A stretch of DNA of 64,000 nucleotides from Sphingomonas changbaiensis NBRC 104936 (lineage in GTDB: Bacteria; Pseudomonadota; Alphaproteobacteria; Sphingomonadales; Sphingomonadaceae), in assembly GCF_000974765.1 (NCBI RefSeq), contig NZ_BBWU01000048.1, positions 62,001 through 126,000 on the forward strand, in the 5' to 3' direction. The notes under the pieces are model-generated. The model made no database searches. It had not been told where the DNA came from and saw only the letters and a program-made list of their open reading frames with translations. Position numbers and translations under genes: made by a program. This document shows positions 43,529 to 52,291 of the stretch, piece by piece; the first letter of the stretch is position 1, and each line of letters starts with the position of its first letter.

Positions 43529-44290
43529 ATGGCCGTCATCGATCGAATCTGGACCGCCGGGCTCGTCATTATCGGCGACGAAATCCTGTCCGGGCGCACC
43601 CAGGACAGGAACATCGCCCAGATCGCGCTGTGGCTGAACCTGCAGGGCATTCGCCTGGCCGAGGTTCGCGTGGTCGGCGATACCGTGCCGGCAATCGTCG
43701 AGGCGGTGAACGCGCTTCGCGCGCGCAACGATTATCTGTTCACGACCGGCGGCATCGGCCCCACGCATGACGACATTACCGTCGACGCGATTGCCGAGGC
43801 GCTGGGTGTTCCGGTCGTCGTCCATCCTCGGGCGCGCCAGATGCTCGAAAGCTACTACCAGAGCCGCGGCGGCATTACCGATGCGCGGCTGCGGATGGCC
43901 CGCGTGCCGGAAGGGGCCGACCTGATCGAGAACCGCATGTCGGGCGCGCCGGGCATTCGCTGGCAGAACATCTTCATCATGGCGGGCGTCCCGCACATCA
44001 CCGCGATGATGCTCGATGCGCTGTCGGGGGCGATCGAGGGGGGCAAGCCGCTGCTGTCGGAAACGATCGGCTGCTGGGTCGCCGAAAGCGAAGTCGCGGA
44101 TCTGCTGCGCGCAACCGAAAAGGCGCACGAGGGCTGCCAGATCGGCAGCTATCCGTTCTTTCGCGAGGGAAAAGTCGGGGCGAATTTCGTGATCCGCTCG
44201 ACCGACGCGGTCGCGCTGGGCGCCTGCCGCGCCGATCTGGCTGCTCGTCTCACCGAAGCTGGTCGCGCCCCCATCGACGGCGGCATCTGA
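43529..44290 (+). CDS. CinA N-terminal (molybdopterin-binding) domain protein
   Basis: 253 residues of the competence/damage-inducible protein A type, with the MoaB/Mog-like fold: AGLVIIGDEILSGRTQDRNI, DYLFTTGGIGPTHDDITVDAIAEALG and MAGVPHITAMMLDAL. It lacks the C-terminal nicotinamide-nucleotide amidase domain of full CinA. Such short forms may hydrolyse ADP-ribose or bind a nucleotide; the name reflects history. The glycosyltransferase gene starts 4 bases after the stop. Confidence 0.9.
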   Translation: MAVIDRIWTAGLVIIGDEILSGRTQDRNIAQIALWLNLQGIRLAEVRVVGDTVPAIVEAVNALRARNDYLFTTGGIGPTHDDITVDAIAEALGVPVVVHPRARQMLESYYQSRGGITDARLRMARVPEGADLIENRMSGAPGIRWQNIFIMAGVPHITAMMLDALSGAIEGGKPLLSETIGCWVAESEVADLLRATEKAHEGCQIGSYPFFREGKVGANFVIRSTDAVALGACRADLAARLTEAGRAPIDGGI

Positions 44291-44294
44291 GCGC

Positions 44295-45461
44295 ATGGCG
44301 CGCATTCTATTGGGTTGGGAGCTGGGGGCGAATCGCGGCCATCTCGTCCGCATGGCCGATATCGCGCGACGGCTGACGGCCGAAGGGCATGAGGTGGTGA
44401 TCGCGGCCCAGCGCCTGAGCCGCGATTTCGATCTGCCGCGCGACGTGAAGCTATGGCAGGCGCCTCTCTGGCCCCGGCTGCTGGGGAATGTCGGGGCGCT
44501 GGGCGGGCCGGTGCCGAACACGATGGGCGACATCCTTGTCCGTGTCGGCCTCGACATTCCAGACACGTTGCCGGTGCTGATCCAGGCTTGGCACCAGATA
44601 TTCGATGCCGTGCGGCCCGACGCGGTCGCTGCCGATTTCGCCCCGGCCCTGCTCTGCGCTGCCCGTGGCCGGATACCGACACTGGCGATCGGCCTGGCCT
44701 TCGATTCGGTGCCCGGCCATCTGGACGAATTCCCCAGCCTGACGGGCCAGCCCCCGGTCTATGCAGAGGCCGGTGTGCTTGGCGTGGTGAACGCGTCGAT
44801 GGCCGCGGCTGGGCTGAAACCGCTCGCCCATCTGCCGCAGCTGTTCGCGGCCGATCACGCGCTGGCCGGAACCTTCACGGAGCTGGACGTCTACGCGAAA
44901 TGGCGGCGCGAGCCGGTGGTCGCCCCGTCGGTCGCGCATCCGATCGGGGAAGCGGGGGCGGGCGAGGAAATCTTTCTCTATGCCGATGCCGCGCTGCTGC
45001 GCACTCCGGCGCTCTGGGACGGATTGGCCCGTTCGGGGCTGCCGATCCGCGTCTACGCCCAGGGTGCCTCTGCCGCGCAGCAGGTGGAGCTGACCCGGCT
45101 TGGCCTTGCCGTCGAACCGTCGCCCATCCCGTTTGCTCGGATCGCAGAGCGGTCGCGGGTGGTGATGACCTATGGCGGGCTCGGCTTCGTCAGCAGCGCG
45201 CTCTCGGCCGGCGTGCCGGTGGTCGTCGTCCATTATGATCTGGAAAAGGCGCTGACGGGCCAGGCGATCACCCGCCTGCAGCTGGGCGGCCATGTCTATG
45301 CCGGCGCAATCCAGCCGGAGGCGTTCGCGACCTCGCTGCGCCAGCTCTACCAGAACGACAGCTTCCAACGCCGCGCGCGGGAACTGGCGCCCGGCTTTCG
45401 CGCGCGGCTCAATCCCAGCCAGGAAGAACTCGCGGCGCGCTGGCTGATCGACGCCGCCTAG
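44295..45461 (+). CDS. GT-B fold glycosyltransferase (UDP-glycosyltransferase-like)
   Basis: 388 residues with a two-domain GT-B plan. WELGANRGHLVRMADIARRLTAEGHEVVIAAQ is the acceptor-domain opening and TYGGLGFVSSALSAGVPVVVVHYDLEKALT the donor-nucleotide loop near residue 290. The family moves sugars onto lipids or secondary metabolites. It is tightly linked to the CinA-like gene and its last 4 bases overlap the convergent MFS gene. Donor and acceptor are unknown. Confidence 0.82.
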   Translation: MARILLGWELGANRGHLVRMADIARRLTAEGHEVVIAAQRLSRDFDLPRDVKLWQAPLWPRLLGNVGALGGPVPNTMGDILVRVGLDIPDTLPVLIQAWHQIFDAVRPDAVAADFAPALLCAARGRIPTLAIGLAFDSVPGHLDEFPSLTGQPPVYAEAGVLGVVNASMAAAGLKPLAHLPQLFAADHALAGTFTELDVYAKWRREPVVAPSVAHPIGEAGAGEEIFLYADAALLRTPALWDGLARSGLPIRVYAQGASAAQQVELTRLGLAVEPSPIPFARIAERSRVVMTYGGLGFVSSALSAGVPVVVVHYDLEKALTGQAITRLQLGGHVYAGAIQPEAFATSLRQLYQNDSFQRRARELAPGFRARLNPSQEELAARWLIDAA

Positions 45462-46660
45462 GCACCCACCCGCGGCAGCCGCCGCAGCAGCACCAGCGCC
45501 CCCAGGCCGAACAGCGCCGCAACCAGGAACGCCGCGCCGGGGAAATGGACCGGCGCATCGGCCTTGGTGAACTCGGCCATCACACGCGTCAGCGCCAGCG
45601 GCGCGACGATCGCGCCGATGCCCATCGCCATGCTCGCGACGCCCTGCACCTCGCCTTGCGTCTCAGGGGAGGCCCGACGCGACAGCATGGCCATCAGGCT
45701 TGGCTGGACGAGCGACTGGACAGCGATCGCGACCATGATCGCGAAGGCCATCCAGCTTTGGGTCGCAAACGCATAGGCGAGGAATCCGACGATCGCGCCG
45801 ACCAGGCCCAGCGTCGCCGCATCGCGCTCGCCAAGCCGCTTGACCAGGGGGCCTGTCAGGAAGGTCTGGGTCAGCGCCATGATCAGGCCGACTGCCGCAA
45901 AGCTCGCGCCGATCATCGCGTTCGACCAGCCGAATTGCGCGATCGTGTAGAAGCTCCAGGTCATCGGATAGACCATGCTGGCGATCTGCCACAGCGTCAG
46001 CACGACAGCGACCGCCATCATGTTCGGCACCGCCCGTGCCGCGGCCAGTGCGCCAAGCGGATTGGCACGGCGCCAGTCGAACGCGCGGCGGCGCTCGACC
46101 GGCAGCGTCTCGGGGAAGATCGTCAAGCCATAGAGGAAATTGAGCGCCGCCAGGGCAGAGGCCGCATAGAAAGGCGCGCGATTGCCGAACGCGCTCAGCA
46201 GGCCGCCGATCGCGGGTCCGGCGATGAAGCCGATGCCGAAGGCGGCGCTGACCAGCCCGAACGTGCGGGCCCGATCTTCCGGCGCGGTCTGGTCGGCGAT
46301 GGCTGCCTGTGCCGGCGCATAGCTGCCGCCGAGCGCGCCGGAGAGGACGCGGCCGATGAAGATCAGCCAGATGGTTCCGGCGACGGCCAGCAGCAGATAG
46401 TCGATCGCCATGCCGGCAAGCGCGATCAGCAGCACCGGGCGGCGTCCGAACCGGTCGCTCAGATTGCCGAGCACGGGCGCCGCAAAGAAGGTTGCGACGG
46501 CGATGGCGAGGCCCATCCAGGCGCCGATCTCGATCGCCCGCGGCAACCGGAAATCACCGACCGCCATCAGCAGCCGCGGCAGGACCGGCATGATCAAACC
46601 GAACCCGATCGCGTCGATGAAGATGGTCGCAAGCACGAAGCCGATGCCCCGCTGGGTCAT
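45458..46660 (-). CDS. MFS transporter, TetA-like (TCR/Tet branch)
   Basis: 400 residues with about twelve helices. FIDAIGFGLIMPVLPRLL is TM1; motif A reads GNLSDRFGRRPVLL between TM2 and TM3; RVLSGALGGSYAPAQAAIAD and GIGFIAGPAIGGLLSAFG are motifs of drug/proton antiporters. The sequence falls with tetracycline-type exporters but chromosomal members often pump other compounds. AGGAG lies 10 bases upstream of the ATG. No TetR regulator adjoins. Confidence 0.92.
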   Translation of the reverse strand: MTQRGIGFVLATIFIDAIGFGLIMPVLPRLLMAVGDFRLPRAIEIGAWMGLAIAVATFFAAPVLGNLSDRFGRRPVLLIALAGMAIDYLLLAVAGTIWLIFIGRVLSGALGGSYAPAQAAIADQTAPEDRARTFGLVSAAFGIGFIAGPAIGGLLSAFGNRAPFYAASALAALNFLYGLTIFPETLPVERRRAFDWRRANPLGALAAARAVPNMMAVAVVLTLWQIASMVYPMTWSFYTIAQFGWSNAMIGASFAAVGLIMALTQTFLTGPLVKRLGERDAATLGLVGAIVGFLAYAFATQSWMAFAIMVAIAVQSLVQPSLMAMLSRRASPETQGEVQGVASMAMGIGAIVAPLALTRVMAEFTKADAPVHFPGAAFLVAALFGLGALVLLRRLPRVGA

Positions 46661-46743
46661 TTTCTCTTTGCTCCTGCAAAGCCGGCGACTGGTTGCGCAG
46701 GCGGAATAGGTGAGCCAAGCCCGGCGGGCAACGGAGGCTCGTC

Positions 46744-47577
46744 ATGGATTTCAGCTTGGTCGATGTGTTCGGCATCGAGGATTTCAGCGGCAACCCGGTC
46801 GCGGTGGTGCACGACGCGACAGCGCTCTCGACCGACCAGATGCAGCGCATCACGCGCTGGCTGAACCTTTCCGAGACGACCTTCCTGCTGCCGCCCACGA
46901 ACCCGGAGGCCGATTACCGGGTCCGCATCTTCACGCTCGACCGCGAAATGCCGTTCGCCGGTCACCCGACGCTCGGCACCGCCCATGCCTGGCTGGATTC
47001 CGGCGGAACGCCGCGCAACGCGGGCGAAGTCATCCAGGAATGCGGCGCCGGCCTGGTGCCGCTCCGCCGCAGCGGCGAGACCCTCTCCTTCGCCGCGCCG
47101 CCGCTGCTCCGCTCCGGACCCGTGGACGAGGAAAAGCTTGTCGAGATCGCCGGCATTCTCGGGATTGCGCGCGACCGCATCGCCGATGCCGCCTGGGCGG
47201 ACAACGGTCCCGGCTGGGTCGCGGTGCTGCTCGGCTCGGCCGAGGAGGTGCTGGCGCTCACCCCGGCGCGTCATCATCCGTCGCGCATGGAAATCGGCGT
47301 GGTCGGTCCGTACCCGCCGGGGCACGACACCGCCTACGAAGTGCGCGCGATCTTCAGCGATGCGTTCGGCGGCCTGCTCGAGGATCCCGTGACCGGCAGC
47401 CTGAACGCCTCCGTCGCGCAGTGGATGCTGGAGAGCGGGCGCGTGACGGCTCCCTATGCGGCTGCGCAGGGCGCGCGCCTCGGCCGCACCGGTCGCATCT
47501 CGGTCAGCCTGGCCGACGGCCAGGTCTGGATCGGCGGCGCCACCAGGACGCTGTTCAAGGGCCGCGCACTCTTCTGA
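46744..47577 (+). CDS. PhzF family isomerase-like protein
   Basis: 277 residues with the diaminopimelate epimerase-like fold. DVFGIEDFSGNPVAVVHDA opens the protein; SETTFLLPP carries the likely catalytic glutamate; RIFTLDREMPFAGHPTLGTAHAWL and DPVTGSLNASVAQWM are PhzF signatures. No phenazine genes are present, so it is one of the many PhzF homologues without an assigned substrate. GGAGG precedes the ATG. The PKHD hydroxylase gene follows after 29 bases. Confidence 0.92.
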   Translation: MDFSLVDVFGIEDFSGNPVAVVHDATALSTDQMQRITRWLNLSETTFLLPPTNPEADYRVRIFTLDREMPFAGHPTLGTAHAWLDSGGTPRNAGEVIQECGAGLVPLRRSGETLSFAAPPLLRSGPVDEEKLVEIAGILGIARDRIADAAWADNGPGWVAVLLGSAEEVLALTPARHHPSRMEIGVVGPYPPGHDTAYEVRAIFSDAFGGLLEDPVTGSLNASVAQWMLESGRVTAPYAAAQGARLGRTGRISVSLADGQVWIGGATRTLFKGRALF

Positions 47578-47606
47578 AACGCCGCGGGCGCGGCTATGCG
47601 GTGGCG

Positions 47607-48272
47607 ATGTTCAAGGAAATTCCCGATCTCCTCTCCGCGGAACAGCTCCGCCAGCTTCGCGCGATCGCGGCGGCGGCACCGTTCGTGGATGGGCGCATCA
47701 CCAATCCGCACAACACGGCCAAGCAGAACCTGCAGCTCCACGACCAGTCGAGCTACCAGCAATCATCGCAGCTTCTGATCCAGGCGCTGGGCGCGCACGA
47801 GGATTTCCGGAACTTTGCGATGCCGGTCGCGATCGCGCCGCCGATGCTGACGCGCTACGAAGCAGGGATGCGCTATGGCGCGCACACCGACGCCGCCTTC
47901 ATTCCGCTGCCCAGCGGCCCGATCCGGTCCGACCTGAGCTGCACGATCTTCGTCAATGATCCGGGCGAATATCGGGGCGGCGAACTCGTCATCCACCTCG
48001 GCACCCGCTCCATCCCGTTCAAGGGCGCGGCCGGCAGTGCAATCGTCTACCCGTCGGATACGCTGCACGAGGTCGCGCCGGTCACGCAGGGCCAGCGGCT
48101 CGTCGCCATCACGTTCGTCCAGAGCCGCGTCGCCGACCCGTTCCGCCGCGAAATGCTGTACGAGGTGAACGAGATCGCAGCCCTTGAAGGCCTCGGCATG
48201 CGCGCAGAGAACTTCACCCGGATGCAGCTCTTCCAGCAACGGTTGATGCGCTATTGGGCCGACAAGCCCTGA
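47607..48272 (+). CDS. PKHD-type Fe(II)/2-oxoglutarate hydroxylase (PiuC-like)
   Basis: 221 residues. The iron ligands are H93 and D95 (GAHTDAAF) and H154 (SDTLHEVAPV), with R164 for 2-oxoglutarate; PNPHNTAKQNLQ-like and CTIFVNDPGEYRGGELVI segments and the final RMQLFQQRLMRYWADK match the PiuC/YbiX family. Members often accompany TonB siderophore receptors and are iron-regulated, but no receptor is here. The start is the ATG at 47607; an open frame continues upstream through PhzF in another frame. Confidence 0.9.
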   Translation: MFKEIPDLLSAEQLRQLRAIAAAAPFVDGRITNPHNTAKQNLQLHDQSSYQQSSQLLIQALGAHEDFRNFAMPVAIAPPMLTRYEAGMRYGAHTDAAFIPLPSGPIRSDLSCTIFVNDPGEYRGGELVIHLGTRSIPFKGAAGSAIVYPSDTLHEVAPVTQGQRLVAITFVQSRVADPFRREMLYEVNEIAALEGLGMRAENFTRMQLFQQRLMRYWADKP

Positions 48273-48277
48273 GCAGC

Positions 48278-48351
48278 TGGAGCGGGTAGCGGGAATCGAA
48301 CCCGCGCGTTCAGCATGGGAAGCTGACAGGCTACCATTACATCATACCCGC
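48278..48351 (-). tRNA. tRNA-Gly (anticodon CCC)
   Basis: Read on the minus strand: acceptor GCGGGTA pairs with TACCCGC, the anticodon arm is TCAGC-TTCCCAT-GCTGA with anticodon CCC, the T arm is CGCGGGTTCGATTCCCGCT-like, and CCA is encoded. Length is 74 bases. It lies 5 bases after the PKHD gene and on the other strand. The CCC isoacceptor reads GGG codons. Confidence 0.95.
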
Positions 48352-48499
48352 AAGCCGCTGAATTCGTGACGATTTCAGAGGCTGGCCCGGTCGGGATTTC
48401 AAATCGTTCCGAGATGGAATTCCGAACCGGACCGTGCCGATCTAGCTGCGCTCGCCCTCGCCGGCAAGAGCGCGGGCGCTGTCGATCCGGGCCGGGACG

Positions 48500-49162
48500 T
48501 CACGCTGCCTGCTTGAAGTCGGCGAGCTGCGCGGCGAGCGCGCGCTGGAACGCCGGCCGTGCCTCGCCGCGCTTCACATAGGCGGCGAGCACCGGATGGG
48601 ACTCGAGGGCGGGCGTGCCGTCGAAGATGCGCAGCACCGCGACCATCATCAGGTCGCCGGCCGTGAACGCCCGTTCCAGCCAGTCGCGATCGCCAAGATA
48701 GGCTGCGAGCTGTTCGAGGCGCTTCGTCGCCTGCTCAAGCACCTGCGGCCGGCGCTCCTCGGTCCAGGCTGCGCCTTTGTGAAAGAAGTCGATCTCGGCG
48801 AGCTGCTGGGTGATCGGTTCGATGCTGTTCAGCGCGGCGACCAGCCAGCTGACCGCCCTGGCGCGGCCAGCCGGGTCGGCGGGCAGCAGGCCGGGCCAGC
48901 GCTCCGCGATGTGCATGACAATCGCGCCCGATTCGAAGATCCGCACCTGATCGTCGCGATAGGCCGGAACCTGGCCGAACGGCTGTTCGCGGAGGTAATC
49001 GAAGGGGCGGTCCGCCGTCACGTCCAGCAGGCGCACGGCGTAGGCAGCGCCGACTTCCTCAAGCGCCCAGCGCACTCTGAGGTCTCGCACATGGCCTTTG
49101 GCGAAATCGGGCACCCATTGATAGGCGCTGACGACGATATCGGACTGCGGATCAACCGTCAT
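48500..49162 (-). CDS. glutathione S-transferase family protein
   Basis: 220 residues: a thioredoxin-like N-terminal domain (VRDLRVRWALEEVGAAYAVRLL, FGQVPAYRDDQVRIFESGAIVMHI with the cis-proline and SGAI glutathione contacts) and an all-helical C-terminal domain. It closely resembles the GST at 52292-52975 in the same cluster (both contain VRWALEEVG and FESGAIV), which implies local duplication. It is the last gene of the minus-strand cluster regulated, I infer, with the HxlR gene at 55578. Substrate unknown. Confidence 0.9.
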   Translation of the reverse strand: MTVDPQSDIVVSAYQWVPDFAKGHVRDLRVRWALEEVGAAYAVRLLDVTADRPFDYLREQPFGQVPAYRDDQVRIFESGAIVMHIAERWPGLLPADPAGRARAVSWLVAALNSIEPITQQLAEIDFFHKGAAWTEERRPQVLEQATKRLEQLAAYLGDRDWLERAFTAGDLMMVAVLRIFDGTPALESHPVLAAYVKRGEARPAFQRALAAQLADFKQAA

Positions 49163-49194
49163 GGACAGCCTCGCTTGCTGGCAGGTGACGTGGA

Positions 49195-49926
49195 CTAGTA
49201 GTCGACCTTCGGAAAGAAGGTGTCGCCCCGTCCCTCGGGCGTCGTGTCGAGCAGGCCCCAGACCGGATCGATGAAGTCGAGGGCCCGGTGGTTCTGGCCG
49301 GGATCATCGGGGGCGAAGACCAGCTCGCTGGCCCAGACGTGGCGAATCGTGTCCCCGTCCTTTCGGAAGACATTCAGCATCGGCTCGTCCCAGGTCTTGC
49401 CGTCCGCATGACCGCGTTCGGCGCGCATCGCGGGCGTCAGCGCGGCGGTGTTGCCGTAATAGTGCGCGGGATAATCATTGCCTGCGGTCGACAGCAGCTG
49501 GAGGTGATTCCAGCCGCGCGCGTGCGCCCAGCCGGCGAGCCGCGCGATGGGCGACCGGGCGACCGCGTACAGGGCCGCGCGTTGCGGGACGTGCCGCGCG
49601 GCGCCGTCGATGCAGTCCAGCAGATGCGTGCAGCCAGGGCAGGGGCCGTCGCGTTCCGGCCCGAACATGTAGCTGTAGAGCAGCAGCGTGGAATGGTCGC
49701 CGAATAGTTCGGAGAGCTCCACCTGCTCAGGCCGGAAGTCCGCGCCGATCCGCTCGAAGACATAATCCTCGGGCACTTCGCCGCCGGAAGGGAGCGCGCG
49801 GCGCATCGCGGCGACGGCTTCGGTCTGGCGGCGGAGCGCGATCTCGGCGTCGAGCAGCGCATTGCGCGCGGCGCGATAGGCGGGGCTTTCGTTGGGGAAA
49901 GCCATGCGCGCGAAATCGTCCGCCAT
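49195..49926 (-). CDS. DUF899 family thioredoxin-like protein
   Basis: 243 residues. SPAYRAARNALLDAEIALRRQTEAVAAMRRALP is the helical N terminus of DUF899; LLYSYMFGPERDGPCPGCTHLLD carries the CPGC motif at the usual position of a thioredoxin-type active site; GWNHLQLLSTAGNDYPAHY and NVFRKDGDTIRHVWASEL follow. The family is predicted to be redox-active or peroxiredoxin-like, untested. A second copy is at 54778-55497 in the same cluster. Confidence 0.9.
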   Translation of the reverse strand: MADDFARMAFPNESPAYRAARNALLDAEIALRRQTEAVAAMRRALPSGGEVPEDYVFERIGADFRPEQVELSELFGDHSTLLLYSYMFGPERDGPCPGCTHLLDCIDGAARHVPQRAALYAVARSPIARLAGWAHARGWNHLQLLSTAGNDYPAHYYGNTAALTPAMRAERGHADGKTWDEPMLNVFRKDGDTIRHVWASELVFAPDDPGQNHRALDFIDPVWGLLDTTPEGRGDTFFPKVDY

Positions 49927-49929
49927 GGA

Positions 49930-50388
49930 TCAGGCCTCCGCCTTCGCCTTTTCGGCCAGTTCCGCCAGCTGTTCGGCGACCTTGCTCCAGCCGTCGGCGA
50001 AGCCCATCGCCTGGTGCTGCTGCTTGGCGACGTCCGTCCAATGGCGGGCCCGGCCGGTGTAGCGGGTTTTTCCGCCCTCATCCGAAAACTCGAAGATGCC
50101 GACCATGAACGGGCCTTGCGGCATCCAATCCCCCTTGAACGCGTCGGTAAAGACGACGCGCTTGCCCGGGATCGCCTCCAGGATGATGCCGTCCATCCGG
50201 TTCTCTTCGCCATTCGGCCCGTACATGACGGTCGACGAGCGGCCGCCGGCGCGCAGGTCCCAGTCGACTTCGGCGCGCCACGGCTTGGGGCAGAACCATT
50301 CGTTTGTCTGCTCGGTGAAGACGCGCCAGACCACGTCCACCGGTGCGTCGATCAGGCGGGTGACGGACAGCTCCAGATCCTCGTTCAT
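49930..50388 (-). CDS. SRPBCC/AHSA1 domain protein
   Basis: 152 residues with the START-like AHSA1 fold: LELSVTRLIDAPVDVVWRVFTE, WFCPKPWRAEVDWDLRAGG, NRMDGIILEAIPGKRVVFTDAF and the C-terminal helix MGFADGWSKVAEQLAELA. Such domains enclose a hydrophobic ligand. GGGGAG sits 7 bases upstream of the ATG at 50388. It is packed 3 bases from the DUF899 start and 13 bases after the VOC gene, consistent with one operon. Confidence 0.9.
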   Translation of the reverse strand: MNEDLELSVTRLIDAPVDVVWRVFTEQTNEWFCPKPWRAEVDWDLRAGGRSSTVMYGPNGEENRMDGIILEAIPGKRVVFTDAFKGDWMPQGPFMVGIFEFSDEGGKTRYTGRARHWTDVAKQQHQAMGFADGWSKVAEQLAELAEKAKAEA

Positions 50389-50401
50389 CGTCATTCTCCC
50401 C

Positions 50402-50812
50402 TTACTTCTTGAGCGGACCGCCGATCGACCAGCGATAGCCGAACGGATCGCGGACCTGCCCGTAGCGGGCACCCCAGAATTGATCGCCGATCGGCATGGC
50501 GACTTCCGCGCCGGCAGCGACCGCGCGTTCGAACCATGTATCGGCATCGTCGACTTCCAGGTGCAGCGTCACGCCTGCGGGCGCCCCTTCGGGGTTGCCG
50601 CCGCGATATTCGGGGAAGTCGTCGTTCAGCATCAGCGCGGCGTTGTTCACGGTCAGATGCGCATGCAGCAGCCGCTTGCCGTCCTGTCCCGGAACGCGGT
50701 TCTGCACGGTCGCGCCGAACGCGCGGCCATAAAAGTCGATCGCCTCGGCCGCACGGCCGTCGATGATCGTCAGGTGCGGGGTGAGCCCGCCCATCGGCGG
50801 CTGAGTCTCCAT
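50402..50812 (-). CDS. VOC family protein (PhnB-like)
   Basis: 136 residues: PHLTIIDGRAAEAIDFYGRAFGA and HLTVNNAALMLNDDFPE form the first beta-alpha-beta3 module, VTLHLEVDDADTWFERAVAAGAEV and RYGQVRDPFGYRWSIG the second. The architecture is that of the PhnB/YbcC-type glyoxalase superfamily, lacking one or more classical metal ligands. It is part of the minus-strand cluster with three other VOC genes. Confidence 0.9.
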   Translation of the reverse strand: METQPPMGGLTPHLTIIDGRAAEAIDFYGRAFGATVQNRVPGQDGKRLLHAHLTVNNAALMLNDDFPEYRGGNPEGAPAGVTLHLEVDDADTWFERAVAAGAEVAMPIGDQFWGARYGQVRDPFGYRWSIGGPLKK

Positions 50813-50830
50813 CCTTGCTCTCCTTTTTCT

Positions 50831-51490
50831 TCAATCGCGGTCGGGCGCGCCGAGCGGGAAGAACGACCGGTAGGGCCGTGCTTCGTCGACGCAGCGCGCG
50901 ACCGACGGCCGGGCAAGCAGCCGCGCCCGATAGGCTGTCACATTCGCACACTCCTCCGGAATCCGGTGCACCCAATCGGCGTAGAACAGCGCCGGCCCGA
51001 ACGCGCAGTCGGCGAGGCTGAACTGCCCGGCGGCCGCCCAGTCCCGGCCCGCCATCCACCCGTCGAGCCAGCGATAGGCGGTCTCGAGCGCCGCCTTTGC
51101 GTTCTCCACTTCGACCGCATCGCGGCGCTCCGGCGGGCGCAGCGCATTGGCCACGACGCGCTGCATGTTGCCCATCACGTAATTGTCCGAAATCCGGTCG
51201 AGCATCCGCACCTCGATCGCCTGTTCCGGATTGTCCGGGATCAACCGGACCGGCCCCGGATGGCGCAGCTGAAGATGCTCGATGATCGTGCTCGATTCCA
51301 TCACCGTCCGTCCGTCATCGACCAGCAGCGGGAATTTGCCGATCGGCCACAGCGCGCCGAACCGCGCGCCGATCTCCGGCGTATCGGGGCCGAGCGACTG
51401 GAAAGTGAACGGGAGATCGTTCTCGTAAAAGGCGATCAGCGCCTTCCACGTGTACGACGAAAAGGCGTGCCCGAAGAGCTCCATGGCCAT
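50831..51490 (-). CDS. glutathione S-transferase family protein
   Basis: 219 residues. MELFGHAFSSYTWKALIAFYEN gives the N-terminal thioredoxin fold with S11-S12 as possible glutathione-activating residues, GKFPLLVDDGRTVMESSTII the cis-Pro and glutamyl-binding segment, and the C-terminal half is helical. It belongs to a different GST subgroup from the other two in the cluster. Its start overlaps the stop of the upstream VOC gene (TGATG). Confidence 0.9.
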   Translation of the reverse strand: MAMELFGHAFSSYTWKALIAFYENDLPFTFQSLGPDTPEIGARFGALWPIGKFPLLVDDGRTVMESSTIIEHLQLRHPGPVRLIPDNPEQAIEVRMLDRISDNYVMGNMQRVVANALRPPERRDAVEVENAKAALETAYRWLDGWMAGRDWAAAGQFSLADCAFGPALFYADWVHRIPEECANVTAYRARLLARPSVARCVDEARPYRSFFPLGAPDRD

Positions 51491-52266
51491 TACTTCCTCG
51501 CTCCGACCAGCGCGAAGGCCGCGCCTTGCGGGTCCATGCCGACGACAATGAAGTCACCGCCCGGCACTTCCGTCGGGCCATGCAAGATCGAGCCGCCGGC
51601 AGGTGCGATTTTCGCCGAGGCCGCGTCGATGTCGGCGACGCGGAAATAAAATAGCCATGATGGCGGCGGGCCACCGGGCGCTCGGGTCATCATCGCGCCG
51701 ATCATCCCGTCGGCGTCGTTGATGAACTGATAATCGCCCATGTCTCCCATCGGCATGCTGCCGCCATCGGTCCAGCCGAACTGACCGGTGTAGAAGGCGA
51801 AGGCCGCCTTCTGATCGCTGGTTGCGAGCTCGTTCCAGCCGCAATGGCCGACCGCCTCGCGCGAAAAGGCGCGGCTCGGTTCCGGACTGTTGCCGCGCAT
51901 CACATAAAAAGGCGCGCCCTGCGGGTCGGCCAGGAGGGCGAAGCGGCCGACGCCGGGAATGTCCTGCGGCGCCATGTGGACTCCGGCGCCGGCGGCCCTT
52001 GCGTCCTCGACGGCGGCATCGACATCCTGGACGCCGATATAGCCCAGCCAGCAGGGCGGCATCGGCGCGCCGGATGGCAGGTTCATCATGCCGCCGACGC
52101 CTTGCCCGTCGGGCGCAGTCAGGATGCGATAGCCATGATTGACGCTGGGATCGCCGCCGGCCGGCGCGACCGACCACCCGACCAGTTGCTCATAGAAACG
52201 CTGCGCCGCGTCGGCATCGCTGGTCACGAGTTCGTACCAGATAAATGGCGCCGGTCCGTTGCTCAT
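51490..52266 (-). CDS. VOC family protein with two tandem domains
   Basis: 258 residues made of two glyoxalase-like repeats. The first starts FIWYELVTSDADAAQRFYEQ and the second GHCGWNELATSDQKAAFAFYTGQFGW; each ends in a VDPQGAPF-like strand (ADPQGAPFYV, MDPQGAAFAL). Proteins of this length and layout resemble the tandem VOC proteins of actinomycetes and proteobacteria. Start overlap with the GST downstream indicates coupled translation. Confidence 0.9.
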   Translation of the reverse strand: MSNGPAPFIWYELVTSDADAAQRFYEQLVGWSVAPAGGDPSVNHGYRILTAPDGQGVGGMMNLPSGAPMPPCWLGYIGVQDVDAAVEDARAAGAGVHMAPQDIPGVGRFALLADPQGAPFYVMRGNSPEPSRAFSREAVGHCGWNELATSDQKAAFAFYTGQFGWTDGGSMPMGDMGDYQFINDADGMIGAMMTRAPGGPPPSWLFYFRVADIDAASAKIAPAGGSILHGPTEVPGGDFIVVGMDPQGAAFALVGARK

Positions 52267-52291
52267 TGCATGTATCCTCTCGCTTGTGATG

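Noticed and set aside
46710-47606. Long N-terminal extension of the PKHD hydroxylase
   Set aside because: The frame is open through PhzF only by chance; the family starts exactly at the ATG at 47607 and PhzF is well supported in the other frame.
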